Below are positions 7,415 to 15,627 of a DNA stretch of 43,204 bases, one piece after another. This DNA is from Clostridiisalibacter paucivorans DSM 22131. Its GTDB lineage: Bacteria; Bacillota; Clostridia; Tissierellales; Clostridiisalibacteraceae. Numbering within the stretch: position 1 is the stretch's first letter; the number at the start of each line of letters is the position of its first letter. The position numbers and the translations under genes were made by a program. The stretch is taken from the NCBI RefSeq assembly GCF_000620125.1, contig NZ_JHVL01000030.1:1-43204 (forward strand), written 5' to 3'. A model generated the notes under the pieces. That model did no database searches and was not told where the DNA came from. It saw only the letters and a program-made list of their open reading frames with translations.

Positions 7415-8200
7415 ATGTTAAAAAGGGAATTAGCACCCATTACAGATAAAGTATGGGAAGAAATTGATGAAAGGGCATCAGATGTATTGAAGACTTTTCT
7501 TTCAGCAAGAAAGGTAGTAAAAGTAGAGGGCCCAAAAGGTTGGGATTATACAGCTATAGAAGATGGTAGGTTAAAAGGTGTAGATGTAGAAGAAGATGAT
7601 ATTTCTTTTGGAATATATGATATAAAGCCTTTAATTGAAACAAGAATGGAATTTGCATTAGATAGATGGGAGTTAGATAACCTTACTAGAGGAGCTAAAG
7701 ACATAGATTTAGAGCCATTGGAAGATGCTGTTAAGAAGATTGCTATGTTTGAAGAGGATGCTGTATATAATGGCTTGGAAAAAGGTTCTATACAGGGGCT
7801 AGTAAATGAAGCAAATACTAAATTGAAGTTTGGTAAGAACAGTGCTGAAATTTTGGAAAATATATCTGAAGGTATATTAAATCTAAAGAAGGCGTATGCA
7901 GAAGGTCCATATACATTAGTAGTAGGTGAAGAAGCATTTAAAAGAATAAATTCAGAATCTAGTGGATATCCATTATTGAAAAGAATAGAGTCTTTGATAG
8001 GAGGTAATATAGTTCTTAGTCATGCATTAGATGGAGCTTTATTATTACCATTTGATCATGATGATTTAGAATTAACTGTAGGCAATGACTTTTCTATAGG
8101 ATATCAAGCCCATGACATAAAAAAGATTAGATTTTTTATTACGGAATCTTTTACGTTCAGAGTTCTTGACCCCAACATAATTGTAAAATATAATATGTAA
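7415..8200 (+). CDS. enc: Encapsulin nanocompartment shell protein (family 1)
   Basis: This HK97-fold protein self-assembles into a hollow icosahedral compartment that holds iron oxidised by the ferritin-like cargo. At 261 aa it is close to the Thermotoga maritima T=1 (60-subunit) shell, and the similarity runs end to end: LAPITDKVWEEIDERA at the N-terminus, VEGPKGWDYTA, LDRWELDNLTRG, GPYTLVVG, GNDFSIGYQ and ITESFTFRV near the C-terminus. It starts at ATG with AAAGGAGG upstream. With the EncFtn gene it forms a two-gene operon closed by a terminator at 8209. A role in iron storage and oxidative defence is established for the family and inferred here. Confidence 0.97.
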   Translation: MLKRELAPITDKVWEEIDERASDVLKTFLSARKVVKVEGPKGWDYTAIEDGRLKGVDVEEDDISFGIYDIKPLIETRMEFALDRWELDNLTRGAKDIDLEPLEDAVKKIAMFEEDAVYNGLEKGSIQGLVNEANTKLKFGKNSAEILENISEGILNLKKAYAEGPYTLVVGEEAFKRINSESSGYPLLKRIESLIGGNIVLSHALDGALLLPFDHDDLELTVGNDFSIGYQAHDIKKIRFFITESFTFRVLDPNIIVKYNM

Positions 8201-8208
8201 TAGGGTGT

Positions 8209-8250
8209 AAAGCCCTCTTGCCATTTTGGTGAGAGGGCTTTTAAATTTTA
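8209..8250 (+). terminator. Terminator of the encapsulin operon
   Basis: Stem aaagccctct (8209-8218) with agagggcttt (8232-8241), continued inward by further pairs, and followed by ttaaatttt. It separates the operon from the lipoprotein gene at 8274. Confidence 0.85.
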
Positions 8251-8273
8251 ACAGCGAAAAGAGGAGTGTAGAA

Positions 8274-9170
8274 ATGAAAAGAACAATCGTATTTGTAATA
8301 ATAATTTTACTATTATCTACAGCATTTATCGGGTGTCAAAGGAAAGAATTGACTGGAGATGAGAAGATAATTAAAGAATATGCATTGATGGTAAAAGATA
8401 ATGTGGAACCTTTAGAGTTAATAAAATATGTAGATAAAAATATATCTAAAGTAAACGAGAAAAATGCAGATAGATTAATTATGGGAATAGAAAAAGCTAA
8501 GGAATTCCATATAGGAAGATATACCAGTATAGTATTTGATAAAGAAAGGCAAAAAAAATTGATAGCATTATTTCCAAATAAATTTGAATATAACAGGATA
8601 GAAGAGATTCAAGATGAAGGATTAAAGGAAGCTGTAGTAGAAATGTATAACGGAGGATATAAATTACAAAATATAGAAGGCGCATATTATCCTGCTCTAG
8701 ATTATGAATATTTAAAAAAATATAATAAATATCTTTCTGGAGAAATAAACGACTATATAGAAATAATGGCTAAAGAAAGTGGCGAACAGGCTATTATAGA
8801 GGGACATAGAGCTGTGGATTGGGACGAATTAGAGTCTAGAACCATAAATGCTGAGAATTATATAAATAAGTATCCAGAGGCAGTCAGAAGGCCAGTCATT
8901 GGAGAAGTATTATTTCATTATCTTAAAGTTTATCTATTAGATGATGGCAAGGTTGATCTCGAAAATAATACAATTAAAACTGAAGTTATAAAAGAATATG
9001 AAAAGGTAATTGAAAATCATCCAAATATGGTTACAACAGAGATTTTAAAGGAATATGTTGATATAGTAAAGAAGAACAATTACAAAGTTACAAAAGATGT
9101 AGAAAATTATGAAAAAACATTTTATGTAAAAGGGTTAATGGATATAAATAAAAAGTTTGATTTAGACTAG
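8274..9170 (+). CDS. Lipoprotein of unknown function
   Basis: The 298-aa product has a clear lipoprotein signal peptide: MKRT, a hydrophobic run of about 15 residues, then FIGC with Cys21. The mature part is charged and predicted mostly helical, with no motif I recognise. It may form helical repeats (for example ELIKYVDKNISKVNEKNADR and EVIKEYEKVIENHPNMVTTE). Surface attachment on the outer face of the membrane is inferred from the lipobox. The start at ATG 8274 follows gaggag with 7-base spacing; the frame is open back to 8226, inside the preceding terminator, so that part is not coding. It appears monocistronic, between two terminators. Confidence 0.85.
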   Translation: MKRTIVFVIIILLLSTAFIGCQRKELTGDEKIIKEYALMVKDNVEPLELIKYVDKNISKVNEKNADRLIMGIEKAKEFHIGRYTSIVFDKERQKKLIALFPNKFEYNRIEEIQDEGLKEAVVEMYNGGYKLQNIEGAYYPALDYEYLKKYNKYLSGEINDYIEIMAKESGEQAIIEGHRAVDWDELESRTINAENYINKYPEAVRRPVIGEVLFHYLKVYLLDDGKVDLENNTIKTEVIKEYEKVIENHPNMVTTEILKEYVDIVKKNNYKVTKDVENYEKTFYVKGLMDINKKFDLD

Positions 9171-9236
9171 AACAGAGTACCACCTAATATTTTGATTATA
9201 TTATAATGTATATATAATATAAAATGGTGAATCTTA

Positions 9237-9296
9237 TAATGTGTAAAATTATTAAAAACACCTGAGCTCAGGTGTTTTTAATAATTTTACACATTA
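9237..9296. terminator. Perfect 60-bp palindrome, bidirectional terminator
   Basis: Positions 9237-9266 are the exact reverse complement of 9267-9296, centred on gagctc. The GC-rich core cacctgag is flanked by A-runs on one side and T-runs on the other, so it can terminate both the lipoprotein gene and ychF, which converge here. The right arm includes the last sense codon and stop codon of ychF. Confidence 0.9.
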
Positions 9297-10378
9297 AACC
9301 TAAATTCTACTACATCTCCATCTTTCATGATATAATCTTTGCCTTCCAGTCTTAATAATCCCTTTTCTTTAGCTTGGGGATAGCCGCCACATCCTTTTAA
9401 TGCTTCGAAATCTATTACTTCTGCTCGGATGAATCCCCTTTCTATATCTGAGTGGATCTTGCCAGCTGCTTGAGGTGCCTTAGTCCCTTCCTTTATGGTC
9501 CAAGCCCTTACTTCTTTGGGACCTGCTGTCAAGAAGGATATAAGGCCTAATAATTTGTAACTGGCCTTTATAAGCTTGTCTAGTCCTGATTCTTTTAGCC
9601 CTAATTCATTTAGGAATTCCATTTTTTCATTGTCTTCTAATTCTGACACTTCAGCTTCTATTTTACCGCATAATGTTATAACTTCAGAGCCTTCTTTAGA
9701 GGCATGTGCCTTTACTTGTTTTACAAATTCATTATCGGTCTCTGAAATTATGTCTTCTTCGGAAATATTTGTAGCATATAGTACAGGTTTATTAGATAAT
9801 AAATTTAATTGTTTTATAATTTTTTTCTCTTCTTCATCAAATTCTATGCTACGAACAGGATTGCCTTTTTCCAAGGTATCAACTATTATTTTTAATATCT
9901 CTAGTTCTTTTTTTAGGGATTTATCATTTTTAACTAATTTTTCTGTTTTAGCTAGTCTTTTACTCATTATTTCTAAATCTGACAATATAAGCTCAAGGTC
10001 TATAATCTCTATATCTCTAAGGGGATCTATGTTTCCTTCTACATGAGTTATGTTTTCATCTTCGAAACACCTTATGACATGTACTATAGCTTCAACCTCT
10101 CTTATATGTGACAAGAATTTATTTCCTAATCCTTCACCTTTACTAGCCCCTTTAACAAGGCCTGCTATATCGAAAAATTCAATTGCTGTAGGTACTTTTT
10201 TAGCGGCATTAAACATTTTTTCTAATACATCTAACCTTTCGTCTGGTACTGAAACAACTCCCACATTGGGTTCTATGGTACAAAAGGGATAATTGGCCGA
10301 TTCAGCCCCTGCCGATGTAATTGCATTAAACAAAGTACTTTTTCCTACGTTTGGTAAACCTACTATTCCTAATTTCAT
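9287..10378 (-). CDS. ychF: YchF/OLA1-family ribosome-associated ATPase
   Basis: A 363-aa Obg-related P-loop NTPase that binds ribosomes and hydrolyses ATP rather than GTP. Motifs: G1 GLPNVGKST near residue 6, G3 DIAGLVKGASKGEGLGNKFL, and at the G4 position NISE in place of NKxD, the change that gives the family ATP preference. A coiled-coil region lies in the middle, and a C-terminal TGS domain ends in KDGDVVEFRFNV. Length is typical. The ATG at 10378 is chosen because the protein then begins directly with MKLGIVGLPNVGKS; the longer frame starts at TTG 10399 in the AAAGGAAG site. It converges on the lipoprotein gene, with a palindromic terminator at its end. Confidence 0.96.
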   Translation of the reverse strand: MKLGIVGLPNVGKSTLFNAITSAGAESANYPFCTIEPNVGVVSVPDERLDVLEKMFNAAKKVPTAIEFFDIAGLVKGASKGEGLGNKFLSHIREVEAIVHVIRCFEDENITHVEGNIDPLRDIEIIDLELILSDLEIMSKRLAKTEKLVKNDKSLKKELEILKIIVDTLEKGNPVRSIEFDEEEKKIIKQLNLLSNKPVLYATNISEEDIISETDNEFVKQVKAHASKEGSEVITLCGKIEAEVSELEDNEKMEFLNELGLKESGLDKLIKASYKLLGLISFLTAGPKEVRAWTIKEGTKAPQAAGKIHSDIERGFIRAEVIDFEALKGCGGYPQAKEKGLLRLEGKDYIMKDGDVVEFRFNV

Positions 10379-10446
10379 ATATTTGTATCTTCCTTTCAAT
10401 ATTATTTATAATTTACAACTTTAATTATATTATAATTTCAAATCAG

Positions 10447-10466
10447 TAGTTATTGATCAATAACTA
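10447..10466. repeat. 20-bp perfect palindrome upstream of ychF
   Basis: TAGTTATTGA and its reverse complement lie back to back at 10447-10466, in the divergent ychF/pstS spacer. It could be an operator for ychF or a chance AT-rich palindrome. Confidence 0.35.
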
Positions 10467-10523
10467 TCAACTATATAATATATAACAGATTAAATTATAC
10501 ATCAACACTGGATTGTATTCAAC

Positions 10524-10588
10524 TTAACCTATTCTTAACATTTCATTAACAATATCACAACACATATATTGGTTATTGCTGGTATAAT
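10524..10588 (+). promoter_or_regulatory. PhoP box and -10 element of the pst operon
   Basis: Four hexamers repeat every 11 bp: TTAACC (10524-10529), TTAACA (10535-10540), TTAACA (10546-10551) and a degenerate ACAACA (10557-10562), each separated by 5 bases. This is the Bacillus-type PhoP binding pattern. A perfect -10, TATAAT, lies at 10583-10588. The -35 position has no TTGACA match, as expected for a promoter that needs PhoP. phoPR is in the same window. Confidence 0.85.
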
Positions 10589-10637
10589 CATTTTTGAAGT
10601 TAGGAAATTAAATTAATTGTATGAAAGGGGACATAAA

Positions 10638-11561
10638 ATGAAATCTTTAAGAAATTCAAAAATGATAATTTTAGTGATGGTGTTATTGCTTTCAATTTCA
10701 GTATTTGTAGGATGTAGTGGTGAAAATGATAGTAATGGTAATGATGGTCAGGAGCAGTCTTCAGATAACGGTGAAGGTGGTAAAACTGGTGGCGAATCTG
10801 ATGGGTTAGAAGGTACTATTTCAATAGCAGGGTCTACATCAGTTACACCCCTTGCAGAAAAATTAGCTGCTGCATTTATGGAAGCAAATCCAAATGTTAA
10901 GATTGATGTACAGGGCATAGGTTCATCTGCTGGTGTTAAAGCATCTAATGAAGGGGCAGCAGATATAGGAATGGCATCAAGAAATTTAAAAGAAGCAGAA
11001 AAAGAATGGGGATTGACTGAACATATAATAGCCTATGATGGTATAGCAGTAGTTGTACATCCAAGTAATGATGTTGAAGGTTTAGATAAAGAAATGATAA
11101 CAAAGATATTTAAAGGTGAAATAAAAAATTGGAAAGAAGTTGGAGGAAAAGATGATGAAATTTTAGTTGTAAGTCGTGAAGCTGGTTCTGGAACTAGAGG
11201 TGCTTTTGAGGGAATAATGGATTTGGAAGAAAAAAATGATGACGGCAAAAAGATAAGTGCTGTAAGACAAGATGCATTGATAGCTGAAGGAAATGGAGCT
11301 GTAAGACAAAACATAGCAGGTAAAGAAAATGCCATAGGATATATTTCGTTATCATATATGAATGAATCTGTTAAAGGAGTTAAAGTAGAGGGTGTTGAAC
11401 CTACTGTGGAAAAAATATTAGCTGGAGAATATAAAGTGTCAAGACCATTTTTGATGTTAACTAAAGGAGATATGAATCAACTAGTTAAAGCATATATGGA
11501 TTTTGTAATGAGTGATGAGGGACAAGAAATAGTGTCAGAAAAGGGTATACCAGTTAAATAG
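10638..11561 (+). CDS. pstS: Phosphate ABC transporter substrate-binding lipoprotein
   Basis: The 307-aa product binds inorganic phosphate outside the cell for the PstCAB importer. The signal peptide ends in lipobox VFVGC (Cys26). A Gly/Ser/Asn/Asp-rich linker of about 35 residues follows. The binding domain shows GSTSVTPLAEKL, GSSAGVKAS and SREAGSGTRGAFE, which supply the phosphate-contacting Ser/Thr/Asp/Arg residues in this family. The start at ATG 10638 has AAAGGGG seven bases upstream; the frame is open to a TTG at 10617 without a site. It is first in pstSCAB-phoU and lies behind the PhoP box at 10524. A hairpin separates it from pstC. Confidence 0.95.
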   Translation: MKSLRNSKMIILVMVLLLSISVFVGCSGENDSNGNDGQEQSSDNGEGGKTGGESDGLEGTISIAGSTSVTPLAEKLAAAFMEANPNVKIDVQGIGSSAGVKASNEGAADIGMASRNLKEAEKEWGLTEHIIAYDGIAVVVHPSNDVEGLDKEMITKIFKGEIKNWKEVGGKDDEILVVSREAGSGTRGAFEGIMDLEEKNDDGKKISAVRQDALIAEGNGAVRQNIAGKENAIGYISLSYMNESVKGVKVEGVEPTVEKILAGEYKVSRPFLMLTKGDMNQLVKAYMDFVMSDEGQEIVSEKGIPVK

Positions 11562-11593
11562 ATTTATACTGACTAATAGTTTTAGTTTAAGAT

Positions 11594-11615
11594 AGAGGGG
11601 CGAAATCGTCCCTCT
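11594..11615 (+). other. Intercistronic hairpin between pstS and pstC
   Basis: agagggGCG (11594-11602) pairs with CGTccctct (11607-11615) around an AAAT loop. No T-run follows, so it is more likely an mRNA-stabilising or partial-termination hairpin that keeps pstS more abundant than the membrane subunits. Confidence 0.6.
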
Positions 11616-11670
11616 TACTGTCAAGTATACTAAGAAATTATATTCAGGACATTTGCTGGAGGGATGTGTT

Positions 11671-12633
11671 ATGTTGCAAGGTGAAAACATAATATTAAAC
11701 GATGATAATAGAGATAATATGGATGAAACTAATATGAAAGAAAATAAAAAGAATATTGATTATATGGGTGAAAACAAGAAGAATTCATTGTTAGAAAAAA
11801 TAGTGGAAATAATATTTTTTCTAAGTGCATGTGTAGCAATAATAAGTATAGGTACTATAACCATATTTATATTTATAAAAGGAAGTCCTGCCATTTTCAA
11901 GATAGGTATTAAGGATTTTGTATTGGGAAAAGAATGGCAACCTATGGCCGATATATATGGCATATTTCCCATGATTATAGCATCGGTTTATGCTACTTTG
12001 GGGGCTATAGTGATAGGGGTGCCAATAGGATTGTTTACAGCTATTTTTATAGCCGAATTGGCACCACCATGGCTTGTGAAAATAGTTCGTCCAGCAGTAG
12101 AACTTTTAGCAGGTATACCTTCCGTTGTATATGGTTTTTTTGGATTGATAGTTATTGTACCAATGATAGACAAATATTTTGGTGGTGGAGGAAATAGTCT
12201 GTTAGCTGCTTCTATAATACTTGGGGTTATGATTTTACCTACTATTGTGAGCATATCTGAAACATCTATAAGGGCAGTACCCAATGAATATAAAGAAGGC
12301 TCTCTTGCAATGGGTGCATCTCATATACAGACTATATTTAAAGTAATAATACCAGCAGCTAAATCTGGTATACTGGCAGCAGTTGTATTAGGTATAGGAA
12401 GAGCTATTGGAGAAACCATGGCAGTTATTCTAGTTGCAGGTAATACGCCTATGATACCTGGATCTTTATTAGATAGAGTTAGACCTATGACGGCTAATAT
12501 AGCATTGGAGATGGGATATGCATTTGGACTTCATCAAGAGGCCCTTTTTGCCACAGGTGTAATACTATTTATATTTATTATGATTTTAAATATAATTTTA
12601 AACATGGTAACTTATAGGGCAGGTGAAAAATAA
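11671..12633 (+). CDS. pstC: Phosphate ABC transporter permease PstC
   Basis: One of the two membrane subunits of the phosphate importer (320 aa). It has about six membrane segments, and the EAA-type loop NEYKEGSLAMGASHIQTIFK that docks onto PstB. The start at ATG 11671 follows ggaggg with 7-base spacing; a TTG at 11653 is in frame but has no site. The N-terminal 38 or so residues before the first membrane segment are unusually polar (Asn, Asp, Lys, Glu rich), longer than in many PstC proteins. The stop overlaps the pstA start by one base. Confidence 0.94.
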   Translation: MLQGENIILNDDNRDNMDETNMKENKKNIDYMGENKKNSLLEKIVEIIFFLSACVAIISIGTITIFIFIKGSPAIFKIGIKDFVLGKEWQPMADIYGIFPMIIASVYATLGAIVIGVPIGLFTAIFIAELAPPWLVKIVRPAVELLAGIPSVVYGFFGLIVIVPMIDKYFGGGGNSLLAASIILGVMILPTIVSISETSIRAVPNEYKEGSLAMGASHIQTIFKVIIPAAKSGILAAVVLGIGRAIGETMAVILVAGNTPMIPGSLLDRVRPMTANIALEMGYAFGLHQEALFATGVILFIFIMILNIILNMVTYRAGEK

Positions 12634-13460
12634 TGGAAATTAGAAAAATAAAGGATGGTATAACTAAGAGTATTATATGGTCAGCAGCGATATTAACTGT
12701 AGGTATACTTGTATGGATAATATCTTATATTGTTATAAATGGAATATCAGAGATAGATATAGAATTTCTAACCACAGCACCAGTAGCAGAAGAGGGTGGG
12801 ATATTTCCTATGATTTTTATAACAATATATATTATACTAATAACTATTGCCATAGCAACACCTATAGGCATATTTGCAGCAATATATTTAGTTGAATATG
12901 CAAAGCCTGGTAAGATAGTTAGAACTATAAGGTTTGCTACTGAGAGTTTGGCGGGGATACCTTCTGTAATATTTGGACTTTTTGGGATGTTATTTTTTGT
13001 TACTACATTAAAATTTAGTTGGTCCATAATGTCGGGGGCTTTAACCCTTAGTATTATGGTACTACCTACAATAATTCGGACCACAGAAGAAGCATTAAAA
13101 TCAGTGCCAAATTCTTATAGAGAAGGAAGTTTGGCGTTGGGTGCATCTAAACTTAGGACTATAACATTTGCTGTATTACCCAGTGCTATACCTGGGATAT
13201 TAACTGCTGTAATACTAAGTGTAGGAAGAATAGTGGGAGAAACAGCAGCCGTCTATTTTACTGCTGGTACTGTGGCTAGGATGCCTGGTTCGGTGATGGA
13301 ATCAGGTAGAACATTGGCTGTGCATTTATATATATTGGCGAAAGAAGCATTATCATTTAGTAAGGCTTTTGCAACCGCTACTATCTTGATAGCAGTGGTG
13401 CTAATTATAAATATTATAACTAATATGTTGGCTTCTAAATTAAACAAAACTGGTGTTTAA
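12633..13460 (+). CDS. pstA: Phosphate ABC transporter permease PstA
   Basis: Second membrane subunit of the importer, 275 aa with about six hydrophobic segments. The EAA loop reads [19 protein letters not shown] conserved [19 protein letters not shown] segment parallels the ELLAGIPSVVYGFFG segment of PstC. The ATG overlaps the pstC stop (TAATG), which signals translational coupling and strict co-production with PstC. pstB begins 20 bases after its stop. Confidence 0.94.
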   Translation: MEIRKIKDGITKSIIWSAAILTVGILVWIISYIVINGISEIDIEFLTTAPVAEEGGIFPMIFITIYIILITIAIATPIGIFAAIYLVEYAKPGKIVRTIRFATESLAGIPSVIFGLFGMLFFVTTLKFSWSIMSGALTLSIMVLPTIIRTTEEALKSVPNSYREGSLALGASKLRTITFAVLPSAIPGILTAVILSVGRIVGETAAVYFTAGTVARMPGSVMESGRTLAVHLYILAKEALSFSKAFATATILIAVVLIINIITNMLASKLNKTGV

Positions 13461-13480
13461 GATTTTATAGGGGTGAGAAA

Positions 13481-14236
13481 ATGACTGAAAATAAAATAAC
13501 TGTTAGAGATTTAAATCTTTTTTATGGAGATTTTCAAGCACTTAAGAATATAAATATTGATATAGATAAAAATAAAATAACAGCATTAATAGGACCCTCT
13601 GGTTGTGGTAAGTCTACTTTTTTAAAGACTTTAAATAGAATGAATGATCTTGTAGAGGGAGTAAAAATAACTGGAGATGTGTTAATTGATGGACATGATA
13701 TATATAAGAATATAGATGTTATAAAGTTGAGAAAAAGGGTTGGGATGGTATTTCAAAAGCCAAATCCATTTCCCATGAGTATATATGATAATATAGCATA
13801 TGGGCCTAGGGCTCATGGAATTAAAAGGAAGTCTGTATTAGATGAAATAGTTGAAAAGAGTCTAAGGGATGCAGCTATATGGGATGAAGTTAAAGATAGG
13901 TTAAAGAAAAATGCATTGGGTATGTCAGGAGGTCAGCAACAGAGGCTATGTATAGCTAGAGCATTGGCAGTGGAACCTGATGTATTATTAATGGATGAAC
14001 CAACATCTGCACTTGATCCTATAGCCACAGCTAGAATAGAAGAGCTTACAGAGGAATTAAAGGAAAAGTATACTATAGTTATAGTTACCCATTCTATGCA
14101 GCAAGCAGGGAGAATATCTGATAATACAGCATTCTTCTTATTAGGAGAATTAATAGAATTTAGTGAAACAGCTAAGATTTTTTCCAATCCAAGTGATAAA
14201 AGGACAGAAGATTATATAACAGGAAGATTTGGTTAA
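13481..14236 (+). CDS. pstB: Phosphate ABC transporter ATP-binding protein PstB
   Basis: The 251-aa ATPase of the phosphate importer works as a dimer under PstC/PstA. It carries Walker [10 protein letters not shown], the family-specific [10 protein letters not shown] region, Q-loop [15 protein letters not shown], signature [15 protein letters not shown], Walker [13 protein letters not shown] and the switch His in [10 protein letters not shown]. Length and motifs are standard for PstB. ggggtga lies upstream of the ATG. It is followed 17 bases later by phoU. Confidence 0.97.
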   Translation: MTENKITVRDLNLFYGDFQALKNINIDIDKNKITALIGPSGCGKSTFLKTLNRMNDLVEGVKITGDVLIDGHDIYKNIDVIKLRKRVGMVFQKPNPFPMSIYDNIAYGPRAHGIKRKSVLDEIVEKSLRDAAIWDEVKDRLKKNALGMSGGQQQRLCIARALAVEPDVLLMDEPTSALDPIATARIEELTEELKEKYTIVIVTHSMQQAGRISDNTAFFLLGELIEFSETAKIFSNPSDKRTEDYITGRFG

Positions 14237-14253
14237 CGGGGAGGTATGAAGCA

Positions 14254-14901
14254 TTGAGAAGAAATTTTGATTATCAATTACAAGAATTACAGGAAATGCT
14301 ATTAAAAATGGGTGCATTGGTTGAAAATATAATAGAGCTTGCTATAGATTCATTAGTTAAACAAGATGTAGAAATGGCAGATAGAGTGATAATTCTAGAT
14401 GACAAAGCAGATAAAATGGAAGTAGAGATAGAAATAAAATGTCTTGAACTTATTGCATTACAACAACCTAAGGCAAAAGACTTAAGAAAAATAAGTTCTA
14501 TTTTAAAAATAATAACAGATTTAGAAAGAATAGGAGACCATGGAGTAAATATTTCTAAGGCAACAAAAAAAATGTCCAATGAGAAATATATAAAACCGTT
14601 GATAGACATCCCTAAAATGGCAAATCATGCTAAAATGATGATAAAAAAAAGTTTAGATAGTTTTGTAAAAGAAGATGTAAAATTAGCTGAAGGAGTCGCT
14701 AACACAGATGATATAGTAGATGATATATATGAGTCAATGTATGTGGAATTATTAGAAATGTTGAGTAAGGACAAAAGTATTATGAATCAAGTGATAGATT
14801 TATTGTTTATAGGAAGATATATTGAACGAATTGCTGATCATACAACTAATATATGTGAAAGAGTAATATATATGGTAACAAGTGAAAGGGTTGAATTTTA
14901 A
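14254..14901 (+). CDS. phoU: Phosphate-signalling regulator PhoU
   Basis: The 215-aa, all-helical cytoplasmic regulator links Pst transporter activity to the PhoR kinase and damps phosphate uptake. It contains two PhoU repeats, each with the metal-binding type motif, LERIGDHGVNISK in the first and IERIADHTTNICE in the second. The start is TTG at 14254, with ggggaggt ending 8 bases upstream; the ATG at 14246 touches the Shine-Dalgarno sequence and is out of frame. It ends the pst operon. PhoPR lies 25 kb away in this window. Confidence 0.95.
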   Translation: MRRNFDYQLQELQEMLLKMGALVENIIELAIDSLVKQDVEMADRVIILDDKADKMEVEIEIKCLELIALQQPKAKDLRKISSILKIITDLERIGDHGVNISKATKKMSNEKYIKPLIDIPKMANHAKMMIKKSLDSFVKEDVKLAEGVANTDDIVDDIYESMYVELLEMLSKDKSIMNQVIDLLFIGRYIERIADHTTNICERVIYMVTSERVEF

Positions 14902-14927
14902 AAAAGAAGTAATAAAAAGTGAAAAAT

Positions 14928-15003
14928 AAGAAACAATAAATATGGGAGGTGTGAAATTTGCAAAAGAGAAGTCTATTTACCCTAATAATATTTATTGTTT
15001 CTT
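14928..15003 (+). promoter_or_regulatory. 16-bp inverted repeat enclosing the yhcN-like ribosome site
   Basis: Arms at 14928-14943 and 14988-15003 are perfect reverse complements. The loop holds the ribosome site (14944-14950) and the TTG start (14958). In RNA this would place the initiation region in a 44-base loop, with the 3' arm inside the signal-peptide codons. Confidence 0.45.
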
Positions 15004-15473
15004 TTTCTTTGATGGCTTGTCAACCAGCAGAAAAGCCTAACTTACCTGATAACAATAACACCAATGACATAGGAAGATACAATAATAACAATAACAACAT
15101 GAATAACAATATGAATAATGATATGAATATGGATAATAATATGTCTGCTAGGGCTGAAAACATAGCTGATAGTGTAGTTGATATAGCAGGTGTAGATGAT
15201 GCAACTGTTGTTATTACAGGAGATACTGCATTGGTAGGTGTAGATATAGCTGGAAATGATAATGGAGAGGTAACGGATAAGTTAAAAAGAAGTATAATTA
15301 ATGTAGTAAAAAAAGTAGATAACAGAATAGACAATGTGATTGTGACTGCTTCTCCTGATTTTTTTGATAGAATAGATAATATAGCAAGAGATATAAAAAG
15401 AGGAAAACCTCTATCAGGATTTGTAGATGAAGTAAACGAAATAATTAGAAGGGTAGCTCCTACTGCAGATTAA
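14958..15473 (+). CDS. YhcN/YlaJ-family sporulation lipoprotein
   Basis: The 171-aa product has a lipoprotein signal peptide ending SLMAC (Cys21). A low-complexity linker very rich in Asn and Met follows (about residues 32-62). The C-terminal domain matches the YhcN/YlaJ family: IADSVVDIAGVDDATVVITG, TALVGVDI, and DFFDRIDNIARDIKRGKP. Family members are made in the forespore and found at the spore inner membrane in Bacillus; their biochemical role is unclear. The start is TTG, with gggaggtg 8 bases upstream. The start lies inside a 16-bp inverted repeat. A strong terminator follows directly after the stop. Confidence 0.88.
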   Translation: MQKRSLFTLIIFIVSFSLMACQPAEKPNLPDNNNTNDIGRYNNNNNNMNNNMNNDMNMDNNMSARAENIADSVVDIAGVDDATVVITGDTALVGVDIAGNDNGEVTDKLKRSIINVVKKVDNRIDNVIVTASPDFFDRIDNIARDIKRGKPLSGFVDEVNEIIRRVAPTAD

Positions 15474-15474
15474 C

Positions 15475-15508
15475 AAAAAATCCAGTCTTAAGACTGGATT
15501 TTTTTGTT
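15475..15508 (+). terminator. Terminator after the yhcN-like gene
   Basis: A perfect palindrome at 15475-15504 (core tccagtctt/aagactgga, A-run before, T-run after), starting 2 bases after the stop codon. Confidence 0.92.
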
Positions 15509-15555
15509 TTTAAGAACTCTTTTGTGAAAAATTATTTTAAATATTAAATATCGGG

Positions 15556-15573
15556 TATAATAGAACTATTATA
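15556..15573 (+). promoter_or_regulatory. Promoter -10 with overlapping inverted repeat before the M16 operon
   Basis: TATAAT at 15556-15561 lies within the inverted repeat TATAATAG-AA-CTATTATA (8-2-8). No convincing -35 is seen. The symmetric element would be well placed for a repressor blocking the M16 operon promoter. Confidence 0.4.
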
Positions 15574-15627
15574 GATATAAATATAAATTAATATTTTAAT
15601 TTAAATATAAAGTTGGAGGTATAAAAT

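Noticed and set aside
9576-10046. Long open frame opposite ychF and similar antisense frames over other genes
   Set aside because: They lack ribosome sites and recognisable products and lie over strongly conserved genes on the other strand.
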